Shown here: piece by piece, positions 34,633 through 47,239 of the stretch
How positions within the stretch are numbered: position 1 is the stretch's first letter
Layout of the letters: each line of letters opens with the position of its first letter
Source: Cyathus striatus
Taxonomy: Eukaryota; Basidiomycota; Agaricomycetes; Agaricales; Nidulariaceae
Assembly: GCA_025738555.1 (NCBI GenBank)
Contig: JAOVFP010000007.1
Coordinates: 1,426,001-1,490,000 of the forward strand
DNA length: 64,000 nt
Direction of reading: 5' to 3'
Notes under the pieces: generated by a model
Databases searched by the model: none
Seen by the model: the letters and a program-made list of their open reading frames with translations, nothing else
What the model was told of the DNA's origin: nothing
Made by a program: the position numbers and the translations under genes

Positions 34633-35533
34633 TGTAAGGTGAAGACTTGTCTGAAGGTTGTACAATTAAGTACTGAGCGTGACAGTGTCCAATCTGTCAC
34701 TGGTGTTCTAAACAAGTTGTTGAGTTTGTTGTGGGGTGTTGAATATAGGTACAAGTCTTGTGGGGTTATTAAGACTTGTATAGGATATTAAGGGAAGTAG
34801 TGAAGGTGTGTTTGATGAATTAAGGGTAGAAAATGCGAAGTTAGCTAAGGTTCTTGCCTGTGCAAGAGCTTTAACTTGTAATAATATTGAGCAGTACTGA
34901 GTGTTAAGCAGATAAGAACAGAAGTGCACTAAGTTTCTACAGCTAGAAGCTTAGTGTTAATAACAGATGAATACTGAGTGTGAATCAGACTAGAATTGAC
35001 TGGGGGATGTAGCTACATGAGAGGGGTTTATATACTTTTTAGAACTACCTAGGTAGAAATATGTACCATGATTAATAATATAATAAGTAAGAGTGATTTG
35101 TAGCAAAGGAGTAAAGATAAAGGTAGAGGAATAGAGAAAGGAGGAAAGGAATATGTATAAAGGGTGCGTGGCGGCATCGGATAAGGTAATATTGATGCGA
35201 GCGCTTTGCTGGGTGTTGTGATTGGTCAGCACTAAGTCACATGCCTTTCACTTTGGGAAGGTACGGTGTTTACTTTGGCACATCGGTTTTAGGATATAGC
35301 TTAGTGCATTAACTTTAGCGCTTGCTGAGTAATGATAGATTGATTAATAATAATGCGGACTTCATCGAAATTTGTAGTGATCTTCGGGATAATCGAGGGT
35401 GTGGAATATTTTTAGTGTCTCGAGATCAGGGTATAATGAGTAAGGTGCATTCTGATTGGTTAGGGTAAGTACAGGAACCAACGGACTATGTATATTAGGT
35501 AGTTTTGTACATAGGCCAGCAGGGTTCCCTACA
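34633..35533 (-). mobile_element. Solo LTR (901 bp) inserted into the RT region
   Basis: Bounded by TGTAAG..CCTACA on the plus strand (TG..CA) with a 4-bp duplication GTGG at 34629-34632 and 35534-35537. The RT frame reads CPEGLRPL before it and PLWNEKRD after it, and removal restores the family's continuous RPSKCPE..LRPLWNEKR order. On the minus strand it has GTATATAAACCCC, like the 5' LTR of the host element, so the two LTR families are related. Confidence 0.88.
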
Positions 35534-37329
35534 GTGGTCTCAAGCCTTCAGGACACTTGGAGGGGCGGAATGAGTACTGTTTATGAGGATCCTTGAGAGG
35601 TATCCTATGGTTTATTTCATGAAGAGGAGGTAAGGGCATTTCAGACACCTTTTTACAAAGTGGTAAGGAATATTCTAATAACTCTTGTCTAGCAGTATCT
35701 ACCATTTGTTGAAATATTGCTACTGCCTGCAATGATAATTTTGCAGTTCTTGGGCCGCAGATGGGAAGTGCTTCTTCGCTCCCAACAGTAATGCATGGTG
35801 GGTTAATACCAATTAACACTTTATACTGGAATAGCCATGGTGTACCCAAGATCAGATCATAGTTTGATACATTAATAATGTCAAAGTACCTTTGTTCTTT
35901 CATGGTCGAGTATTCAAAGCTGACCATGGTACTGTGGTTGGATTTTGTGTGAGAACCCTGTACTGCTAGTTGAATATTGATAGGGACTGTAAGTTCTATC
36001 ATGCTTACCTTGAGTTGGTCCGCTAACTTGGTTGACATAAAATCTCCTAGTGAACCGGAGTCCACCAGTGCTCATACTGGGTGTCTGTTTATACAGACTG
36101 CGATGACGATTGGTTTAGGGATGTGGCGTGTAACATCTTTGACAACTGCCGTGTTTTGTTGGATTGTGGGGTACGTGCTGCACTCCACCTGTTGTCTGTT
36201 CAATTCTACAACTAAGTCATATCCTTTTTGTTTATCAAATCTGATCTTATTATTGATATTCATTAGTTCAATGGTTTCATTATAAATGTCTGTGATAGTG
36301 ATTTCTTGCACTGTGAGGGGATCAAAGAGGTAATGTGATAGGTTTTCTTCATCCTCAAAGTTATCAATAGTTTTGATTAATTTGAGATATGACTTCCTAA
36401 TTCTTTTCCAGTACCAGTTGACAATATTGAATTTACTATTCCAAAGATGTTTGCCAGGTATTTCGGTGTAGAAGGTTAGTTCTCAATCCTTTATGGTGTA
36501 TGTATCATTGAATACATTTGTTAGACGAACACAGAATCTGTGTTTTGGTTCCATGTTCTGGGTTGTTGGGTTATTGCCTGGGTATGGGGCACCAAGGCTT
36601 AATGCACATTCTGTGTTCCAGGTAAATATGTTATGAGCGGGGTCTAGTGAGCTGATTATTGGTGCACTATTTGTTTTGAATTGTGGGTCTTTGTCCTTTA
36701 TTGGCATAAACTGGGATCCTAACAATTGTCTGTATGCCGTTCTAAACTGGGTTAAATACCATCTATCTATTTTGAAGCCGGGTTGTTGCATTAATTGAAC
36801 TGGGAGTATAACAGATTCAAATTTTAATTCTTCATCCATAATAACGTAGTATTCACCATGTCCTGATAGGTATACTATGAATCGGGATGAGCTGTATTTC
36901 TTTGGTGCTGTGGATCGGCTATTGAAGTAATATTTGAGGTATTTTTCCCAAGCATGTCCCAATCGGGATGCCCATGGGGGTCTTACTGTAGCATGGTTGA
37001 ATGATGGGACTTCGAGAGTACCATGTACCTTGTTATGTGGTAAGTCTTTATCGTCGATTTGGTATTCTTCATTATCCACCTCTATTTCTATTTTAGTGCT
37101 ATGGTTATTATGATAAGTTTTCAGGCGTTGTTTCCTAGACTTATGGGTTATTTTCTTAATGTAGTATTCTCCTGGTTGGCAGTATTCAATATTGCCAAGT
37201 TCCAGTGAGTCTATATTTTCAGAGTTAATGGCTAGTTCTCTGAGTTGTTCACTGTTGTCATAATGTATGTCTAGGTTATAGTTACAAACGCCTGGGGGGC
37301 CTCCTCCAGAAGGTCCAGGTACTGAAGCC
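35534..37329 (-). pseudogene. Gypsy element 2 protease and Gag-protease spacer
   Basis: The spacer (36483-37079 and flanks) encodes RPPWASRLGHAWEKYLKYYF and VYLSGHGEYYVI. IKD*ELTFYTEIPGKHLWN follows with TGA at 36483-36485. The protease reads HPV*ALVDSGSLGDFMSTKLADQLKV (TGA at 36072-36074) and SNYDLILGTPWLFQYKV, the conserved D-S-G and ILG..W blocks. It ends at EINHRIPLKDP and RPSKCPEGLRPL, the lead into RT. Residue DSG is intact, so only the stops disable it. Confidence 0.85.
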
Positions 37330-38800
37330 TTTTTGGGGCACTGTCTTGTGACGTGCCCAGTTTCTTTACAGAAGAAACATTTACTTTCATTTCGAAGATT
37401 TTCCTTTTCTCTGTCTGTGAGTTCCTGTCTGTGGTTGTTTTGTGGTTTGAATTTATGTTGTTGGCGCTCTACAGGTGATTCCCTTTGTAGGCATTGCCTG
37501 TTGGATGAGTATCTGGGTGTATGATTTGTTTTCTTTCCGAAACTCCTGTTTTTGTCCTGACTATTGTTTCTAGGTTGCCAATGTGGTCGGTCACTTCGCC
37601 TATCACCTCATTGGTTGTCTGAGGAAGATTGTCGTCCATGCGAGTGGTCACAGGATCTAGATCGAGGCTGGTGATCCCTTCTTGGGCTACAATTTCGTCG
37701 AGAACTCTTTTTCTCGAATTCATACTCCATTTCGGCTATTTCTTCCAGTTCAGCTGCATTTGCAATAGTGTCAAAGCTCGAAACTTCCTGGTTGATTTTT
37801 TGCTGGACTAGTTGTCCTCATGTTTTGGGTCTCAAGCCATGCCAAAGTGTGTGTACTTTTTCACATTCGCTTATGTCACCTATGGTGAGTATAAGGTCAT
37901 TTAATTTGGATAAGTACCATTTGATACTTCTATCTCCTTGTCTTAGGGTTTCTAGTTTATTTCTTTGTTGTTTCCTAAAGTTAAGTGGGAACACATGGTT
38001 AAATAATCCAGTAAAGAACTCTTCTAGATTCATTCTACTAATGTTGTAGGCCACTTCACGCATATAGTAAGTATACACTCATTCTTTTAAGTAATGGGAT
38101 AAGGTAAGTATTTGCCTTTCCAGTTCTACTTGTCCACTCGAAATATAGTCACAGCTTTCAATAACGAAGCGATAGAAGGTTTGAATATTTGGAGTACCAT
38201 TGTATGGGTTAGGAGGTAGAGGTTTGATGAGGGAACATTGCTTCCTTCTTTGCCACCTCTCGCATTCCTTTCAATGGCGCCTCAAGTTGCTTCGTTTGTA
38301 GCCATGGTGGCGCCCATGGCTACTGTGGCTATGATTGCTTTCATCTGAGGAGCTGGGGTCACTATCTGATGGATACCCCATGAGCTCATTGTTGATTTGT
38401 CTTACTACCTGGAATGTGTCTCCGAGGAAACTGTCTGGGTTAATTTGATGGGAAGGCTTCAGGTTGTGTTCTGCCTCTTTATAGGTTTGTTCAAAGTTTA
38501 CTGCAGTCCTGATTCTGTTGGTCATACTGGAGGATATTGGTACTGAGTGTTCATGTATGTAGTCTTGTGCATAGCTGGTTGGTTCATAATGTGCGTGAGT
38601 ATTAGTCCTTTCATATGGGTTCCTGTGTTCAGTTTCTGTACGTGTATTGTTTCTTGCATTCCTATTGATATTATAGTTTTCAAGTAGGGCTTGTTGTGCC
38701 TCTACATCTAATTCCTCATTTTCAATGTTAATGTTGCCCCAGTTTGTGAGGTCAATTGCTTTTCCTTTGTTACATGATGGACCTTCTTCTTGGTCCACTG
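37330..38800 (-). pseudogene. Gypsy element 2 Gag with CCHC knuckle
   Basis: The frame runs from at least 38798 to the knuckle at about 37335-37385 (CFFCKETGHVTRQC, CX2CX4HX4C). The central gag fold is clear: FYRFVIESCDYI, YTYYMREVAYNISRMNLEEFF, LFNHVFPLNFRKQQRNKLE, IKWYLSKLNDLI. Four stops interrupt it (38271-38273, 38079-38081, 37818-37820, 37608-37610), all TGA. The frame continues without a frameshift into the protease spacer. Confidence 0.88.
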
Positions 38801-39289
38801 TGGTTGGCTTGGCGTCCCGAGTCCCACATTTTGATTTACTGTCCTGATTTCTTCGAGGTCTTGTGGATCAATGATTCTTGCCTCATTTTCATTATCAGTC
38901 TGGTTTACAATTGTATTATTGTCATTACTATTTACATCAGTACTGTTGCTACTGATGTTACTAAGTATGCTAGAGATAGGGGTTGCTATCCCTTCTGAGT
39001 AGATGTTGGTTGGTGGACCACTTTGGTCCTTTTGTACAGTGGGCGCTTCCTCATTCGAGGGTGAGAATGGGTTGCTGGGGCTGTCAATGGCCCCAGACAC
39101 CCGAGGTTGGTTCTCCTCAGGTCCCAAGCTGTTAGAGTTAGAACAAGAAATTGAAAGCTCACCTGATTGCTCGGTCTGAGAACCTTGCTGGGTGTGGAGG
39201 TTGTAGGTGTGAGATGGCATGTCAAATAAAGTGGTTTGCTGGTCTTGAGGAAGTCTCAGTTGATCAGACCAAGGGGATCCATGGGACAA
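38708..39289 (-). other. Leader ORF of gypsy element 2
   Basis: A 193-codon open stretch in a different frame from gag, overlapping its start by about 90 bases. Ser/Asn/Gln/Thr-rich (SISCSNSNSLGPEENQPR) with no conserved domain. It may encode the Gag N-terminus joined by a frameshift in this copy, or be untranslated. Confidence 0.4.
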
Positions 39290-39299
39290 GCATTAAGTG

Positions 39300-39662
39300 A
39301 GTCAAGTAAGTCAAGTAAGTCGAGTCAAGATAGTAGGTGTGTAGTCAAAAATATGCGATGCTAGTGTGACCAGAGTAACAGTATCGTCACACGAGAGAGA
39401 AGAGAAGCTTAGATGAGCAATAGACTGTTTAAGTGCTATTGTCATTAAAACCTGGAGAGAGGAGTACAGGACTACCTAGGGGGTTTATATACCTTTAGAC
39501 TACTGAGGCTGTACACTAAAGGAATAACTAACTACTTCTCCAGGAATAAGAATAAGAGAGACAGCATGGTATAAGTATATTGAGATAAGATGTATACAGC
39601 AGTAAAGTCATGTGGGATCGGACTTTACTCATCTGTAACTAGTCAGTCACAGAACCACTACA
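39300..39662 (-). repeat. 5' LTR of gypsy element 2
   Basis: Minus strand starts TGTAGTGGTTCTGTGACTG at 39662. Its first 76 bp equal the truncated 3' LTR. A TATA box (GGTATATAAACCCCC, about 39490) lies inside. The inner end is not fixed; 39300 is an estimate. Confidence 0.75.
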
Positions 39663-41440
39663 TGTATCATTGAGCCAGAGAGTTATTTGCTTGGTATCTC
39701 CCATTCGGACCCGATTTCGTAGTGTGCATGCAAGTGGAAGCAGTGTACTGTTGGGAATGAGTTAGCAAGGTGAAGAGGAAGGAAGAAGGTAATACAAAGG
39801 AGAATGGGGCAGAAATAAGGAAGTTGAGATGAACCAAAAAGAGCAAAAGAACTGAACAAAGGAAGGTTACAACAAGAGAAAGTACTAAAAGAGGGGGGAG
39901 TAGTGAGATCAGGGAGAAATAACACACCCTATTTCCTTTCTGTTTCTGCTTCTGTGTCTCCATCCTCCAGATCCCCTCTAGCATCTTCAAATTGCAACTC
40001 TGAGAGTGGAAGAGCTTTAGCGGTGTGAGACAGTGACAAAGCGGGAGCGGTGCTTGAAGAAACATTGAGGACTTTGAACGGTGTACATAGTAGAGAAACT
40101 ACAAAAAGTTGATGAGTTTGCCATGTACTCGCTGTGTGATACTCAGGCTGAGACTTACAGTTGTTGTTAGTGTGCTGGTAGCACAGTTCACAAATCATGA
40201 GCTAAGCATATAGCATTGTAGAGTGCTCTATGACACCAGGCACCTTAGAAACCTAATATAAATGTTGGATTGGGGCATTCCACAGTATCAGAAAGCACTT
40301 ACATGTTTGTTTCGAACAGCTTCAACAAGGTAGCTGTGGAGTACAAGCTGGTATGAGGAGGAAGTCAAACTTGGTACATTGAAGTTTTGCGGCAGTTCAT
40401 CCAATGGACCAATGGTGCACTGCTTACATAAAATCAACCATGGGAGATAAACAAAGATATTGAGCATGTGAGACATATGTGACATGTATGTTGGTACATA
40501 TTCGATACTGCTTTGCAGGAGCCTTGCCAACACATCATTGTCCACTTTTGTGCCCTCATGCACACGTTTCATCAATATCCTTGATTCACCAAGTGCTTGC
40601 TCTTGTTCCTGTCTCTGATCCTCTCACTGGCCTCTGCCACTTCAACTCCACCATGCATGCATCATTCCACCTGTTATGTCACTCCTACAGTGTTCTTGAC
40701 CATGAATCCACTCATAATTCGTGCTAGGAATCCCTGGCCTGTTCATCTGCATCGCACATAAGAGAAGGTACAGGAGTTCGCAGAGTTTCATGTTGGTACA
40801 TTCCATAGTACTATTGTGATGGAGGATGCTGAATGGGGGGATACTTAGTGTATATATAAGGGAGGGGTGTTGGTTTGTTAAGGCATGATAAGGATACAAG
40901 GGCGCAAGCCATTCCTGTCCAGACTGGAATGGTGTCTTCATACTGATTGCCTTTATTCACATATGTCTATTTTCCTCCTCCCTCACTCTGATACTGATGA
41001 TGTGATTATTGGTATACTAAAGATTCTGCTATGGTTAATTAAGAAGTGATATGTGGTGCCACTTTTATTTCATGATGCTTAGATTGTTTGTTTGCATTCT
41101 AAGTTGTGGATAGCACCTGGTATTCTGTTACAGTGAGTTTCCCTTTCATTCATTCTTTCCATTTGCTGTCTACTGCTTCCCTCAACCCTTCCTTTTCTTC
41201 TCGCCTTTGTATTGCCCCCCATCCGTCTCACTCCTCCCTTCCTCTCCCTTTAGTCCTCTCTCCTTTAATTACCATTCCCCTGCTCCCTGGTTTCCTGCAC
41301 TGCTTCTACAGTATCATAGTATGTTCTATACCCAGTGACAATGTGTACATTAATTTAGAATATCTATTGTTTTGTATGCTTATTTTAATACATAATACAT
41401 CATATTTTTATGCAGAATAAATGATTTCAAAGAGTGTCTC
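39663..41440. other. Intergenic with decayed repeat sequence
   Basis: Minus-strand ORFs at 39667-40198 and 40288-40575 show no domain I recognise. The stretch at 39710-39860 is weakly similar to 20770-20930 inside the hAT element, suggesting transposon remnants. Confidence 0.35.
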
Positions 41441-41640
41441 CGAAAGTGATGCAGAATGAAAAAGTGGTGTGAAGGAAAAAGTTGTGTGAAGGAAGAAAAA
41501 GTTGCATGAAGGAAAAAAAAAAGTTGTGCAAGTCCAAAAAGTTGGGGGGGATTGACGAAAAGTTTCAGGGAGTATTGTCCCGAAAAAGTTGCGTGGACAT
41601 CAAAAAGAGTTGGGCACTACCGAATAAAAGTGCACTTGGG
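41440..41640 (+). repeat. Degenerate AAAAAGTTGTGTGAAGG repeats
   Basis: About eight imperfect units of 15-30 bp around AAAAAGTTGxGTG. Non-coding. Confidence 0.6.
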
Positions 41641-43143
41641 CTGCCATATGTTTCAACTTGTCAAATTGAACTGCACTTATCCAAATTCACCTCATAAGTT
41701 CATCCTGAATCTCTGGCTATTAATACCACTGTGTCATTATCCATGTACCCTCTTGTATACATTTCTAACCATTTTATTCTGTCATATTAAAACCTTAAAG
41801 ATCCTAAGCTGGCAAATTAATATTAGATGATCGTGCAGCCCAGTGTTGTTATGTTAACTCAGCGCTTTCAAGCCACACATCATCAATTCATTACATATTC
41901 ACCAATCTAATCTCTCAACAACAACTCTAGCCCAAGTAGCGCTTGCTGCTGCAGACAATTATGACATGTTATAATAATATACTGGATCAACATATTTTGA
42001 TGATGGGAGATTTATGGAGGCGTATTGTACTGTGTATGTAACATCCCTATCCTTCTTCAAATCACCTTAGTAAACTCCCTTCATGCTTAAGCTTTATATC
42101 ATCCAGGTTCACAAGTGCAAAAGCTGTACATCACATACATAGATAGTACATAGAACTTGCATAGAACACTTTTAAACTCAATCTAATCACACTGTATTGA
42201 TTTGAATCTGATCTAAATCAGCATGAGATGCCTAGAATTTTACCTATTTTACCATTCTTCTACTGTTTTGCTACTAATTGACAATGAAGTGATGCTTTTT
42301 CAGCAGCCGTCCCACTATAAGCTGACTAAGTTCAACTGATTGTTTTTACTGAGCATGACCTGTCCCCTACATACTCACACGGCGGGCTTTTAGCTGTCCA
42401 GTTGCAGCTGTTCTTTGGCCTGTCATGCTACCTGTCATATTCAGCCATCAGTCACAATGTCACGTGTACTGAACCGGTTAGGAATGTGTTGATCAAAGTC
42501 TCAGAAAAATCAAACTGACCCATGTGGTGTGCCGAGAATATATTCATACAATAAAAGTTTGTTATGTACCATCTGAATATTATAAGCATTACTGTACACA
42601 CATTTTAATGGGCTGCTAACTTTTCACGTTCCTATTGAGTTTTTCGAGTTAAACTCGAGTCACACTTAAGTTACAGTTGAGTTCCACTTTTGAGTTCGCT
42701 TATTTTTTTCGAGTCAAAGTTAAGTTACCTTGAGTGGTGTTTTCATATTTCGAGTGGACTTAAGTTCCTCGCTTTTTTTTTTTTTGGAAAAGTCAAGTTC
42801 CCTCAAGTAAACTTAAGTTCATCACTTATTATTTTTTTGAGTGAAAGTTGAGTTCCTTTGAGTTAAGTTAAGTTACTCACTTGTATTTTTTGAGTGAAAG
42901 TCAAGTTCCCTCAAGTCAAGTAGAGGGGATGCTAATATTTCAAGCTCCTGTTAATTTTTTCGAGTTAAAGTTAAGTTTTTTGAGTGAACTTAAGTTCTTC
43001 ACTAAGTTTTTTTTGGTGAAAGTTGAGTTCCTTCAAGTTATATTAAGTTCCAATCAGGTGTAAGTTGAGTTCCAAATATTCTAGTTTCAAAAGTTCAAAT
43101 GTACAGTAAGTATACACTAATCGTTCCCATACCCCTGCCTGAT

Positions 43144-44746
43144 TAGGACTGCACACTGTTTGTATACAGGATATGGCCGTTTAAGTACAGGTATTCTATG
43201 GATACGGATAAGCCGTACCTGTACCGTATTTTAAAATGGTGAAGGCACTAATGGTACGGATGGTAAAAAGTATGGTCGTATATGGGTGTATGGCCGTTGA
43301 TAGCTCAGTTTGTTTGTACTCTATTATGACATGGCCGAATTCGAATTTATAGTATAGTAGAATCTACTTGCGCTGAAGCCTAAGGTAATGTCTCGCAAGT
43401 ATCAATGCTCATTTAGCTTCTGCATGTAAACTTACACGGCGGAGGGAGATAGTGTCTCATCCACCAGATAAAATGTGTTCAACCACAACAGCTGATCATA
43501 AATAGTAGTGTTCATATTAGTAACTATTTAAAATAAAAAAGTAACAGAAAGACAAACTAGGCATTGATAGAACATATGTTGCTAGAAAGTATAAATTAGA
43601 AAACTGAGCCTTATGCCCGTGCCACCGTTTGAAGGGGTTGCATGAGTAAAAATTCTCTAGTGGTAGTTTAAAGTTCTCCTCAAGTTCGTTTGCTACTTGT
43701 CATTGCTTCTTGCGATATTTTACAAGGAATTCATAATCTGGTCCAGCCTGTGTCTGCTGGAGATAGGGTGTATCGGTACTGTGAGGAGTTCTCTGTGCAT
43801 AATGCGTGTTAAAATGAGTATGGAGAAGGTCTTTTGCATATTCCAAGTATTTCAGTAGGTTGGAATCGCCCTCATAGTCATCTTTGAGCCCCTCATAAGA
43901 AATGCATGGATCTAGAACTGTATATAATTAAAAAAACAGTTTATTAAAGTACAGTAAAGGCTTAGTCTATAGAAAGAGTATGTTACATTCGTTGTGCATA
44001 ACTGTAACCTATTGATTGGAAACTGCACCTTTATTCACGAATTAATGAGATCACTCAAGAAATCTCTTAATGGAAGCTTGAAGGAACTGTTAAATATTAT
44101 GGAAATTCCTTTTTGTACCTTAGAGCGAACACTGAACATTAAAGACAAAGTCTGAACTACTTACTGCTAATCATCAAGATGATTCATGAATCATTAGTAT
44201 ATTTCGGATATAGCTGGGTGTTGAGCATTTCAAAATGGAAGATATCAGCAGTGCTATTTATATAAACAAAATAAAAATTCCACATTTGTAAGGAAGGGAG
44301 TCTGACTCTCTTCCTCACAAAGGATTCTACAAAATGGTTACATTGAATTTCGGAATTCAATGTATGTACCCACCAAGTACCCATTTTGTAGGATCTTACA
44401 TGTCAACCAGTATTTATAATTAAAGTAAAGTATTGTTGGGATTTATCATTAGCCTTAAAAACACATATTATCATTTTCTTGTGAAATAAAACGGGAAATG
44501 CTTGGGAAATGCCATGTTGGTGAGGAAGTTCTGGGGACAAGTTGCACAACTGCGAACCCTAGTATGTGATAAAATCACATGATACATGTTCTCACGTACA
44601 GTCCGTACACTATCCATTACGGCTGTAGATTAACAGCCGTAAATACCTCAAACCGTACCGTATACCATCCGTATTTCCTCAAATGAAAAGGGTATACAGT
44701 ACGGTATGGTAGTATACCATATAAACGGTTATGGTGTGCAGCCCTA
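43144..44746 (-). mobile_element. hAT element 2 (1603 bp), third nesting level
   Basis: Ends TAGGACTGCACAC and GTGTGCAGCCCTA. 8-bp duplication TGCCTGAT (43136-43143) / CGCCTGAT (44747-44754), one mismatch. Terminal regions rich in CCGTAC/GTATACGG motifs as in the hAT element at 19561-21228. Carries a transposase fragment on the minus strand. Confidence 0.9.
43540..43912 (-). pseudogene. hAT transposase C-terminal fragment
   Basis: Minus-strand translation reads ISYEGLKDDYEGDSNLLKYLEYAK, then TQAGPDYEFLVKYRKK, a TGA at 43700-43702, then PLENFYSCNPFKRWHGHKAQFSNLY. This matches the order of the hAT dimerisation region, with the W..H.A.FPNL block of the C-terminal domain. The N-terminal catalytic part was not found in frame within the 1.6-kb element. 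Confidence 0.75.
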
Positions 44747-45089
44747 CGCCTGATGTTTTCTACAGCTCTGCTCAACAATTCCCACGCACTCCTCCCGCCT
44801 TTATTTACACACATTTGCATGCATGTTGTACTATCCATCACTTACGTCAACACAAATATTCATCACCATGTCATCAACATGTGAACACATTGTGGAATTG
44901 TTGATGGGCACTCTTCCTAGTCATCATCCTTAACAGTGAGCAAGTCTTTTCTTAAATTTTTAGCTCAGTTCTTGCTCTTTTTCTTTAAATCTTTTTGCAT
45001 CACTTAATGTAAGTTGTTATACACATAGTAGACCATATTATATTAAGTAATAATGCAAATAAACTTATAAAAATGCGAGTTACATATGT

Positions 45090-45680
45090 ATTTAGTCTGA
45101 AAAGCGGAGGCGTGGGAAAATATGAGCGGGAGGGCGGGAAAGCGAAAAGAGGTCGGAATGATCAGCGAAAGCGTGGGAAAATGTTGAGCAGGAATGCGGA
45201 CAGCAGTGAACAGTAGAAGCGGATGCATGGGAAATAGAAGTGGACAGCAGTGAGCATCAGAAGTGAAAGGCGGAGGCATGTGAAACTATGAGCGGGAGGG
45301 CGGGAATGATGAAATGCGTGGGAAATTGCGAGTGGACTAGAGGAGAAGCGAAAGTGTGGGAAATGCTAAGCGGAAAGCGGACAGTAGTGAAGCAGAATAA
45401 TAACGGAAGTGTGGGAAATCATGAGTGGGAGGGCAGGATAGCATAAGCAGGGATCAGAATGGTAGCGGAAGCGTGGGAATTTACGAGCGGAGGTGCGGGC
45501 AACAATGAGCAGAGTGTGGGAAACATTGAGCACGAAAGTATGCAGGTGTGATATGTTAAGCGGAAGCATGGGAAATTATGAGCGGAGGTGCGGGCAACAA
45601 TGAGAATGTGCAATTAATAAGAAATGAATAAAGATTGAATTATAGGCATGGGAAACAGCGAGCAGAGGGGCGGGAAACAG
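45090..45680 (+). repeat. Degenerate minisatellite, GCGTGGGAAATTATGAGCGG core
   Basis: About 14 imperfect units of roughly 35-50 bp combining a GCGTGGGAAA segment with a GAGCGGxGGGCGGGxAA segment. Lies inside the 42610-46799 element. Confidence 0.7.
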
Positions 45681-46807
45681 CACAAACTACTGTATAATTA
45701 TTGTAGGTACTCATACAATACAGGTATACAACTTGATTATTTTTCGAGTAAAAGTTAAGTTCCCTTGAGTAAAGTTAAGTTTCTCACTTATTTTTTTGAG
45801 TGAAAGTTAAGTTCCATCGAGTCGAGTTGAGTTCCTCACTTATTTTTTATCAAGTAAAAGTTAAGTTCCATTGAGTTCCTCGCTTAAGCTAAATTCAAGT
45901 GTCAGTCGAGTTACCATCGAGTTACCTTCGAGTGGTAAATGACAACTCAACTCCACTCGAATTTGAGTCGAGTTCCATTCGAGTTCCAGTTGAGTTCCAG
46001 TTAAGTTCCTCAAGTTCCATTACTAAAAACCCATACTTTATTATCATGCTCATTGTTGTCATGATCCCTTAGCTCGTTGTTTCCCATGCCCACCCCTGCC
46101 GCCAGAGATGTGTAAAAATAGCACCATCACATCAGACATCAAATCCCTGATAACTCCACTCGCTTCTGATGCATTGATGGTGATCGCATCATGCTTCTTC
46201 CATCATCATGCTCAGCAGTGAGCACATATTTTGTGCATTCTTCTCTCACTTTTTGGATTCTTCCTGTAATTTTTTTTTTACAATATGAAGCTAGTTATTT
46301 TGTATGTAATATAGCATCTTAGTTGCATAAACATCATGTACTGTGCTTACATAAAATATAACATTAATAATAATAAATTGAGCTTATCATACTATTTCAT
46401 AGGTAATTTAGCTGTACAGTTGAAGCATTTAATATACATTCATATTCACAAAAATATTGAGAGGAATTGCCAAAAAAACTCGGCCAGAAATGAAAATAAT
46501 GGGTGCTCACTGTTTATGACGATGATGAGACTTATGAATGCGATCAAACACACCATGGAAAACAACGTGCGGCACTGATTGATCAATTTGATGGAAATTC
46601 AGGGGCATGGGAAATAATGAGCGCTGAGGTGCAATAGTAAGTGAGCATTAATCTAGTAATCCATAGCAATGTTGGAATATCTGTGATATACCATACAAAT
46701 TCAGATAATTTACATTTTTCAAGTTACAGGTGAGTTCCTAAGTTGAGTTCCAGTCGAGTTCCATTCGAGTTACTGGTAACTCGAAAAGTTGACGGCCCCA
46801 TTTTAAT

Positions 46808-47239
46808 GTATTATATTCTTTATTATACTGCTATTCTTTTTAAATGTAAAGATCTGTGTTACTTATTACTGCTGATTTGTGTAGTATATGCAAGAATTAA
46901 TTAAAGTACCTTCTGTAGAACTTATCTTTCCCTTTGTGTCTTCTCTTTGTTAAAAATTAATTCCCAATGAAGTCAATATAACTTAAAAGGCATGTCATAT
47001 AAAATACTTCACAACTTCTTCTCAATAACACTGAAATGAAATTATTACTATGGTGCTCTTTACTTAGTCACCACATGTTTTGTACAGTGGCAAAATCTCC
47101 CCCACAACAATTTTAATGTTTATTTTTGCTTATTTATTTTTCATTATTTCACTGCCATTGACAATGCAACAGTCAAAGAGAGTAACAGATGAGTACTGAC
47201 CAATACAAACTCTTCTGTACACCATCATGAGTCAACCAA
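46808..47239. other. AT-rich part of the outer element core
   Basis: No coding signal recognised; probably the eroded 5' part of the transposase region. Confidence 0.4.

Larger units (their letters stand above)
27583..39662 (-). mobile_element. Ty3/gypsy element 2 (12 kb, degenerate)
   Basis: Order on the minus strand: 5' LTR (from 39662), gag with knuckle, spacer, protease, RT (interrupted by a solo LTR), RNase H, integrase, tandem array, extra ORF, polypurine tract, truncated 3' LTR. Nine in-frame stops that I placed between gag and the extra ORF are all TGA. Confidence 0.85.
42610..46799. mobile_element. Nested element with 8-9 bp target duplication and GAGTTCC repeats
   Basis: Flanked by ATTTTAAT (ATTTTAATG if 9 bp) at 42602 and 46800. 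Ends GGGCTGCTAACTTTTC and GAAAAGTTGACGGCCCC. Both subterminal regions (42640-43080, 45740-46030 and 46720-46790) are rich in AAGTTGAGTTCC/CGAGTTCC motifs. It contains the hAT element and the minisatellite at 45090-45680, but no transposase of its own. Confidence 0.85.

Noticed and set aside
1..38800. In-frame TGA codons as recoded tryptophan or selenocysteine
   Set aside because: Host genes in the window read normally, the affected sites include arginine positions of the family, and the integrase also has a lost catalytic residue, so decay is the simpler reading.
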